Shown here piece by piece: positions 58,744-64,000 of a stretch of 64,000 nt of DNA. The translations under genes were made by a program, and so were the position numbers. The DNA is from Salinirubellus litoreus (GTDB lineage: Archaea > Halobacteriota > Halobacteria > Halobacteriales > Haloarculaceae): the NCBI RefSeq assembly GCF_037335815.1, contig NZ_CP147841.1:1798001-1862000 (forward strand), given 5' to 3'. Position 1 is the first letter of the stretch. Each line of letters opens with the position of its first letter. A model generated the notes under the pieces. It ran no database searches. It was given only the letters and a program-made list of their open reading frames with translations, and had not been told where the DNA came from.

Positions 58744-59799
58744 TCAGGACGCGTCGGCGTTCGAGGAACCGGTGACGCCGCTGTCACTGCCCTCGTTCTC
58801 CGCCGTCACGACGAACTTGGCTTTCGTCGTGAGTATCCCGACGTGGCTCCCGGCGTTGCTGCGGAGCCCGGCGTAGGAGATGCCCGACGGGGTCGAGAAG
58901 TCCGCGTTCCCGTCCTCGCCGTTCATCACGATCTTCGAGTTGCCCGCATCGATGTCCGACTCCTCCACCCAGTCGATATCTTCGGCGGCCTTCGCCTTCT
59001 TCTCGGCGTCCGTGGAGAGGCCGGAGAAGTCGGCGATGTAGCTCAGCTGACTGAGGTTGGGTCGCTGGAGTTCGAACGTGTATCGGAGGTAGACGTTCGT
59101 GTCCTGGCTGGACCCGTCCCCGCCGTTGTCGAGCGTCGACGTATCCGCGGCCGCGCCGTAGTACCCCGCGTCGACGTCGTGGTAGTTGTTCTGGTGGCCG
59201 TCCGTCTCGTGGGCACCGGGGTAGTCGCTCGCGCTCCCGATGCTCGTCCCGTCGAGGAACGAGGCGAGATCCACACCGCCCGGGAACGAGAGCGAGGAGT
59301 AGTCGGGCCGTCCCTGCTCGTCGGCGACGACGAGCGGCCCGGCTGACGCGTCCGGGCCGTCTCCGTCGTCGAACCGCGGGTCCTGGTTGAGCGCCTGGGC
59401 GAGCGGGACCTTCACCCGGTATCGACCGGTCGTCCCCGGACTCTGCCGGAGGTAGCCGTTGTTCACCTCTTCGCCGATCCACGGGGTCGCCCGGAAGATC
59501 GGCTCCCAACTGCCACCGTCGCCGACCTTCGCCTCGACGAGGTAGAACACCTTGCCGACCGCGTCGTCGAGGTTCTGCCACTGCACGTCGAACTGCGGGT
59601 TCGCGGTGACCCGCGAGACGTCACCGCGGTCGTTCGAGACGCTCGCCGGGTTCGACGCGGAGATGTTCACCGTCGCCGCCGCGCTCGTCCCCGCCGAGGC
59701 GAGCAGACCAGTACCGGCCACCAGTCCGCCACCGATAGCGCCGAGTGCTTTTCGTCGCGTCAGATCGAGTCGCCCACGTTCGCTGTCTTCATCTATCAT
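58744..59799 (-). CDS. Tat-exported protein of unknown function
   Basis: A 351-residue protein: twin-Arg 'DLTRRKALGAIGGGLVAGTG' (R15, R16) and a signal sequence to about residue 42 (TSAAA). The mature part is Asp/Ser/Gly-rich and has no Cys; 'VTANPQFDVQWQNLDDAVGK' and 'GTTGRYRVKVPLAQALNQDP' suggest beta-sandwich strands, with a long loop region (about 150-220). No lipobox and no enzyme motif. The GTATATAAAG box (about 59855-59866) leaves a leader of about 30-35 nt with a CACCC/GGGTG hairpin. Family unknown. Confidence 0.7.
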   Translation of the reverse strand: MIDEDSERGRLDLTRRKALGAIGGGLVAGTGLLASAGTSAAATVNISASNPASVSNDRGDVSRVTANPQFDVQWQNLDDAVGKVFYLVEAKVGDGGSWEPIFRATPWIGEEVNNGYLRQSPGTTGRYRVKVPLAQALNQDPRFDDGDGPDASAGPLVVADEQGRPDYSSLSFPGGVDLASFLDGTSIGSASDYPGAHETDGHQNNYHDVDAGYYGAAADTSTLDNGGDGSSQDTNVYLRYTFELQRPNLSQLSYIADFSGLSTDAEKKAKAAEDIDWVEESDIDAGNSKIVMNGEDGNADFSTPSGISYAGLRSNAGSHVGILTTKAKFVVTAENEGSDSGVTGSSNADAS

Positions 59800-60068
59800 A
59801 GTCGGTTACCACACCCCCCAAGGGTGCTTGCTCACACCTCGTACCTACACCAACCTTTATATACGCCGCCTGATCGGTTCTTAACTCGATATTACGGACC
59901 GACAGGGAGCGGTTGACGCCCGCTGGTCCAGCGACAATCGGGCCCTGAATCGGGCGTTCCCGTCGCTAATGAGTCGTTAAACGGTGATGAAGGCTGTTGC
60001 CGACCGGGTTTGAGGATCGGGTCTCCTGCCGACCGAACCGCGGATCGCGGAGAAGTATCAGCGCTCGA

Positions 60069-60662
60069 TCAGTCGCCGGCGGGCTCGTGCCCCTCGGTCG
60101 AGGGCGGAAGTCCCTCGCCTCCGAGCCGGTGCCGGCACTCGTGGAGGTACTGGGCCACGCTCGCGAGAAAGAACGCGCCCATCGCCGCGATGGCCCAGGC
60201 GTAGCCGGGAACCATCTCGAACGGCGGGACCCCGGTAGCACCGACGGCCATCAACCCGGCGAGAACGAGCGCGACCCCGCCGTTGAACACGCTCCACGGG
60301 ATCTCGTCGTCCGGAACGACCTGCATGTAGACCGTGAGGTCCTCGAGGCGATCGGTTGCCTCGACTTCCCCCCGGTCGGGATCGAACTCGACGAACTCGG
60401 TGCGGTCCATTCGCGGGAGGTGTGACTGTCTGAGCGCGGTGTAGACCCGCTTGCGCTGGTCGGAGGTCACCTCCCGTCGGTCGATCCCGTTCTCCCAGGC
60501 GGCCACCTGCCGGGAGAGGTCCCCCAGGTCGGCGGTCCCCCCTCCCTCCAGGTAGTGGACGACGTACCGACGGCGCGTGTTCGACAGCATCTCGAACGCG
60601 TCGTCGCGCGATACCCCAGCATCTACCGGCTTCTCGTCAGTGAGCGACGTCTGAGTTGACAC
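60069..60662 (-). CDS. Membrane-anchored DUF7344 winged-helix protein
   Basis: A 197-residue protein. 'AFEMLSNTRRRYVVHYLEGG' opens a winged helix of the DUF7344 type, with 'LGDLSRQVAAWENGIDRREV' and 'RKRVYTALRQSHLPRMDRTE' as the recognition part. Two membrane segments follow (about 125-147 and 153-177). GTG 60662 (VSTQTSLTDE) is chosen; GTG 60677 is an alternative. Divergent from a paralogue at 60836. Probably a regulator tied to the membrane; targets unknown. Confidence 0.8.
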   Translation of the reverse strand: MSTQTSLTDEKPVDAGVSRDDAFEMLSNTRRRYVVHYLEGGGTADLGDLSRQVAAWENGIDRREVTSDQRKRVYTALRQSHLPRMDRTEFVEFDPDRGEVEATDRLEDLTVYMQVVPDDEIPWSVFNGGVALVLAGLMAVGATGVPPFEMVPGYAWAIAAMGAFFLASVAQYLHECRHRLGGEGLPPSTEGHEPAGD

Positions 60663-60702
60663 TTGATTCCCCCCCACCGCATCCGGTGGTTGGGCCCCGG
60701 GT

Positions 60703-60712
60703 AAGTTAACAC
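60703..60712 (-). promoter_or_regulatory. TATA element for the minus-strand DUF7344 gene
   Basis: TGTTAACTTA on the minus strand. It fits a start near 60680, supporting GTG 60677 or a short leader to 60662. Confidence 0.45.
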
Positions 60713-60803
60713 TTTTCCTATATGTTTGTTTCGCGGATCGGCTTCCTGATTATTCCGGACGGGCACGGATACGCCTCCCCTTCACGAAGCGGAACGGCCA
60801 GCG

Positions 60804-60813
60804 GGATTAATAC
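60804..60813 (+). promoter_or_regulatory. TATA element for the plus-strand DUF7344 gene
   Basis: GGATTAATAC, 23-32 bases before GTG 60836. Confidence 0.6.
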
Positions 60814-60835
60814 GCCCGAATCCGAAATCTCGTTC

Positions 60836-61408
60836 GTGTCGAACCGACTGAGGTCGGAGCCGAGCGGGTCGGAGCCGGAGGGTGAGGAGGCGGAGCTGGC
60901 CGAAACCGAGATCCACGACGTCCTCAGGAACGACCGTCGCAGACTCACGATCGAGTGTCTCCGGGAGGCCGAGGACGGGCGGCTGAGCGTCCGCGATCTG
61001 GCGGAGCAGGTCGCGACCCTCGAGACCGGCCAGGACCCCGCACCCCGGAACAAGCGCCAGTCGGTCTACGTCTCGCTCCACCAGACCCACCTCCCGAAAC
61101 TGGACGACCTCGGGATCGTCTCCTACCAGTCGGACGCGAAGATGGTCACCCTGCAGGACCGCATCCGGCAGGTGGAGGTCTACATGGAGATCGTCCCCCG
61201 GTACGGACTCTCGTGGGGCGAGTACTACTTCTCGGTCGGGATACTCGGGATGCTCACCACCATCGCCGTCCTGCTCGGCGTACCGGGGATCGCCGCCGCC
61301 GGCATCACCGCCGTCGCAGCGGCCTTTTTCGTCATCCTGATGGGTTCGGCGACCTACCAGGTGTACACCCAGCAGGACCGGATGGTCTTCTCGCGGATCC
61401 GGGACTGA
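60836..61408 (+). CDS. Membrane-anchored DUF7344 winged-helix protein (divergent paralogue)
   Basis: A 190-residue protein from GTG 60836. 'EIHDVLRNDRRRLTIECLRE', 'LSVRDLAEQVATLETGQDP' and 'NKRQSVYVSLHQTHLPKLDD' give the same winged helix as its divergent neighbour, with two membrane segments (about 130-152, 157-177) at the end. Sequence identity to the neighbour is clear only in the HTH part, so the duplication is old. The TATA box fixes the start; the frame to 60722 is leader. Together the pair may regulate each other. Confidence 0.82.
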   Translation: MSNRLRSEPSGSEPEGEEAELAETEIHDVLRNDRRRLTIECLREAEDGRLSVRDLAEQVATLETGQDPAPRNKRQSVYVSLHQTHLPKLDDLGIVSYQSDAKMVTLQDRIRQVEVYMEIVPRYGLSWGEYYFSVGILGMLTTIAVLLGVPGIAAAGITAVAAAFFVILMGSATYQVYTQQDRMVFSRIRD

Positions 61409-61717
61409 ACGAGAGGAGCGACGAGCTACAGGGACTGGACCACGACTGCCCTCCACGCCGTACTCTCGGACGCCCGGAACCAGGGGGCGCGTGGACTCGA
61501 TGATTCCGGCGAGTGGCTACGGACGCCGCCCCGAGCCGCTCCGCCGTCGTCGGCGAACTCCCGCTCACCCCGCTCACGGGGCGGGCGTCACCGAAGGCGC
61601 ATCCTCCGGTCTCGGTGAGATACCGTCCGGGGAATCCCGATCGTCGGCGTGACGAAACGAGCCGCTTCACCTGTTTTCCTCGATTATCCCTCTCGCCGGG
61701 TCGTCCCCGCCTCGGCC
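61409..61717. other. 309-bp spacer, no gene seen
   Basis: Between the second DUF7344 gene and the convergent UDP-glucose dehydrogenase. GC-rich, without TATA-like boxes, strong hairpins or repeats that stand out. Open frames here are short and lack motifs. Confidence 0.5.
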
Positions 61718-63007
61718 CTACCAGGTCAGCCCCTCGTAGGTGAGCCCGTCGCGTCGCCCGACGATCCGTCGGCCGTCGACGACGACCGGGGTCGCCATCG
61801 TGTCGAACTCCTCGTCGAGGGCGGTGAACTCGTCCCAGTCGGTCACGACGAGCGCGAGGTGGGCCCCGTCGAGCGCGGCGGCGGCCGAATCCGCGTACTC
61901 GATGTCGGGGAAGCGCTCCCGCATGTTCTCGCCGGCGACGGGGTCGTAGGCGACGACCTCGGCACCCCGCTCCCGGAGGGCCTCGATCAGCGGGATTGCC
62001 CGGGAGTGGCGGATGTCGTCGGTCCCGGGCTTGAACGCGAGGCCGAGGACGGCAACGCGGCTCCCCTCGACGTCGACGTGTCGCTCGGCGAGACCGAGCA
62101 TCCGGCCCGGCTGCCCGTCGTTCACCGCGACGACCGCCTTGAGCAGCGCCGGGTCGTAGCCCGCCCGCTCGGCGGCGGCGATGAGCGCCGCCGTGTCCTT
62201 CGGGAAGCAGCTCCCGCCCCAGCCGACCCCCGACTGCAGGAACTGCTCGCCGATACGATCGTCGAGCCCGATCGCCTCGGCGACCTCGTAGGCGTCGACG
62301 TCGTACTCCTTGCAGATGTTCCCGAGCTCGTTGATGAGGCTGATCTTCGCGGCGAGGAACGTGTTGTTCGCGTACTTGATCATCTCGGCCTCGCGGAGCC
62401 CCGTCTCGACGAGCGGCGGGTCCGAATCGGCCCGCTCGATCAGCGGCTCGAAGACGGCCGCGAGCGTCTCACGGGCGTACTCCGAGTCGGTGCCGACGAC
62501 GAGCTTGTCCGGGTTCAGGTAGTCCTCGACCGCGCTCCCCTCGCGCTGGAACTCGGGGTTCACCGCGACGTGGACGTTCTCGCCCGCGCCCGCCCGGCGC
62601 ATCGCCGGTTCGAGCTCCGTCTCGGTCGACCCCGGGACGACGGTGCTCTTGACGACTACGACGTGCGGATCGGACTTCGAGGCGAGCGCCCCGCCGAGCG
62701 ACTCCATCCCGCCCCCGATGATCGAGAGGTCGATGCTCCCGTCCTCGTTCGAGGGTGTCGGGAGGGCCACGAACGTGAGATCCGTGTCCCTGACGGCGTC
62801 GTAGTCGGTGGTCGCGCGGAGGCGGTCCCCGCCGTGTTTCGCGAGTAGCTCGTCGAGGCCCGGTTCGTGGATCGGGGCCTCGCCAGCGTTGATGCTGTCG
62901 ACGACCCCCTCGTCGATGTCGACGTTCGTCACGGTGTGACCGAGGTCGGCGAGACAGGCGGCGACCGTCGTGCCGACGTACCCGCTGCCGACGACGCTGA
63001 TCTCCAT
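61718..63007 (-). CDS. aglM: UDP-glucose 6-dehydrogenase (AglM-like)
   Basis: A 429-residue dehydrogenase: 'MEISVVGSGYVGTTVAACLAD' (in part: GSGYVGTTVAACLA, the NAD fold), 'DIDEGVVDSINAGEAPIHEPGL' with NAGxxPIxEPGL, 'VNPEFQREGSAVEDYLNPDK', 'KYANNTFLAAKISLINELGN' and the catalytic Cys in 'GVGWGGSCFPKD' (GGSCFPKD). Oxidises UDP-glucose to UDP-glucuronic acid, the donor for AglG-type transferases such as the one at 14196. UDP-ManNAc or GDP-mannose specificity cannot be ruled out by sequence. Confidence 0.92.
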   Translation of the reverse strand: MEISVVGSGYVGTTVAACLADLGHTVTNVDIDEGVVDSINAGEAPIHEPGLDELLAKHGGDRLRATTDYDAVRDTDLTFVALPTPSNEDGSIDLSIIGGGMESLGGALASKSDPHVVVVKSTVVPGSTETELEPAMRRAGAGENVHVAVNPEFQREGSAVEDYLNPDKLVVGTDSEYARETLAAVFEPLIERADSDPPLVETGLREAEMIKYANNTFLAAKISLINELGNICKEYDVDAYEVAEAIGLDDRIGEQFLQSGVGWGGSCFPKDTAALIAAAERAGYDPALLKAVVAVNDGQPGRMLGLAERHVDVEGSRVAVLGLAFKPGTDDIRHSRAIPLIEALRERGAEVVAYDPVAGENMRERFPDIEYADSAAAALDGAHLALVVTDWDEFTALDEEFDTMATPVVVDGRRIVGRRDGLTYEGLTW

Positions 63008-63321
63008 GGAGCATCATTTCCCGAGGGCAGTATCAGGCTTCGGATCTACTCCGCGATCGTTCGCGTCCGAGCCTCCGGATGAGCCACGGTGACGTCGGCC
63101 GTCCTCGGACGACGAGCGGCCGACCGTCGAACGGCGTCGGCGGAGCCGGTAGGGACGACCCGAACGCGGCAGGGTGCACCCGGTGCGGTACCGGCCGGTC
63201 CCTGGCGTACGGGACGTGGGCTGGACGTGGCGGTTCGATCGCGACCGGAGCGCGGTCGTGTCGAGCCGGCAACGCGGTCCGGATCCTCACGAGCCATGAC
63301 CCTCGCGCCCCTGTCCCGGCC
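63008..63321. other. 314-bp divergent spacer, no gene seen
   Basis: Holds the aglM-like and photolyase promoters. A 6-5-6 hairpin CGACCG-GAGCG-CGGTCG (63242-63258) is the only distinct structure; no clear TATA box was found. Confidence 0.5.
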
Positions 63322-64000
63322 ATGAGCGACACCGCTCTGGTCTGGTTCCGCGACGATCTCCGGCTCCACGACAACGGGACGCTCGCGGGGGCCGTCGCCG
63401 GGGCCGACCGGATCGTCCCGCTCTACGTCTTCGATCCACGGGAGTACGGCAAGGGGATGTTCGGACTCCCGAAGCGGGGACCGTACTGGGCCCGGTTCCG
63501 CCGCGAGTCCGTCCTCGACCTGCGCTCGTCGCTCCGGGCCCGCGGCGGCGACCTGCTGGTCCGTCACGGCGACCCGCGCGAGGTGGTCCCCGCGGTGGCC
63601 GGGTCGTTCGACGCCGACGCGGTCCACGCACAGACCAAGCCGGGAACCGAGGAGATCGGGACGGAGGAGGTGGTCCGGTCGCGGCTCGCGGAGCGGGGGA
63701 TCGAACTGGAGCGATCCTGGACGCACACGCTCTACCACCTCCGGGATCTCCCTACCCCGTACGACCGTATCGACGACACGTTCACTCCGTGGCGGAAGGA
63801 GGCCGAACGCGAGGGGTCGGTCGGGGAGACCCTCCCTGCGCCGGGGACCGTCCCGATCCCCGACTTCGAGGCGGGGGACGTGCCGGGTCTCGCAGACCTC
63901 GGCGTGGCGGGTTCGTCGGAGCCCGACGAGCGGGGCGTCCTCGCGTTCGAGGGCGGCGAGACCGCGGGACTGGAGCGGCTTCGAGGGTATATCTGGGAGG
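63322..64000 (+). CDS. Deoxyribodipyrimidine photolyase / cryptochrome (3' truncated)
   Basis: The first 226 codons of a photolyase-family gene run off the window. It starts MSDTALVWFRDDLRLHDNGT (WFRxDLRLxDN is the N-terminal Rossmann signature). 'IVPLYVFDPREYGKGMFGLPKRGPYWARF' (in part: FDPREYGKGMFGLPK) and 'LLVRHGDPREVVPAVA' follow; 'TLYHLRDLPTPYDRIDDTFTPWRKEAE' (in part) resembles the DASH cryptochrome group. The FAD domain is outside the window. Repairs pyrimidine dimers using light, or senses blue light. ATG 63322. Confidence 0.9.
   Translation, partial: MSDTALVWFRDDLRLHDNGTLAGAVAGADRIVPLYVFDPREYGKGMFGLPKRGPYWARFRRESVLDLRSSLRARGGDLLVRHGDPREVVPAVAGSFDADAVHAQTKPGTEEIGTEEVVRSRLAERGIELERSWTHTLYHLRDLPTPYDRIDDTFTPWRKEAEREGSVGETLPAPGTVPIPDFEAGDVPGLADLGVAGSSEPDERGVLAFEGGETAGLERLRGYIWE

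Overview
The window is a 64-kb piece of a haloarchaeal (class Halobacteria) chromosome; the genus cannot be read from it. The evidence is the high GC content, the very acidic predicted proteins, TATA boxes 23-30 nt ahead of start codons (leaderless transcripts), ATGA/GTGA stop-start overlaps, and haloarchaeal family members: AglB/AglG/AglM glycosylation proteins, an archaeal proteasome beta subunit, amphi-Trp, HEWD, DUF7344 and rubrerythrin-like small proteins, and twin-arginine lipoproteins. No rRNA, tRNA, CRISPR array or intact insertion sequence was recognised.

Layout. 1-2.1 kb: the end of a probable TrmB-type regulator, then an HxlR regulator with an NAD(P)-binding oxidoreductase, divergent from a small membrane protein, with three copies of one palindromic operator between them. 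2.2-18.3 kb: a surface-glycan region with a GT2 glycosyltransferase, three sulfatase/alkaline-phosphatase-superfamily enzymes, a lipid-linked glycan flippase coupled to a GT4 glycosyltransferase, an AglG-like glycosyltransferase and the oligosaccharyltransferase AglB. Inserted among these are an amphi-Trp protein, a CNNM/CorC-type transporter, a universal stress protein and an acyl-CoA dehydrogenase. 18.3-25.2 kb: mostly single genes (DUF368, rhomboid protease, gamma-carbonic anhydrase, PadR regulator, a large membrane protein, CutA, HEWD, a PEBP lipoprotein, a methyltransferase). 25.3-31.3 kb: a complete peptide/nickel-type ABC transporter operon whose binding protein appears circularly permuted.

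31.3-43.3 kb: TldE/PmbA-like protease, a zinc-ribbon mini-protein, a Na+/Ca2+ antiporter, a probable ~370-nt structured RNA gene, the protein-only RNase P homologue HARP, a GT87 mannosyltransferase-like protein, a thioesterase, and a tightly packed TraB / M50 protease / DUF4112 / MscS group followed by purM. 43.4-50 kb: proteasome beta subunit, DUF555, an XRE-CBS regulator with a perfect palindrome over its own TATA box, an AI-2E family exporter, an aspartoacylase-like protein and UPF0179. 50-58.6 kb: the PrkA1-PrkA2-DUF444-SpoVR stress/stationary-phase module, driven from a long leader and interrupted by a 592-bp hairpin-rich gap bounded by inverted repeats. 58.7-64 kb: a Tat-exported protein of unknown function, two divergent membrane-anchored DUF7344 regulators, AglM-type UDP-glucose dehydrogenase (the source of glucuronic acid for the AglB/AglG pathway) and the start of a photolyase/cryptochrome.

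The observations most worth following up are the circularly permuted solute-binding protein, the putative RNA gene beside HARP, the run of seven glycosylation sequons in the tail of AglB, the interrupted PrkA-SpoVR operon, and several precise palindromic operators.
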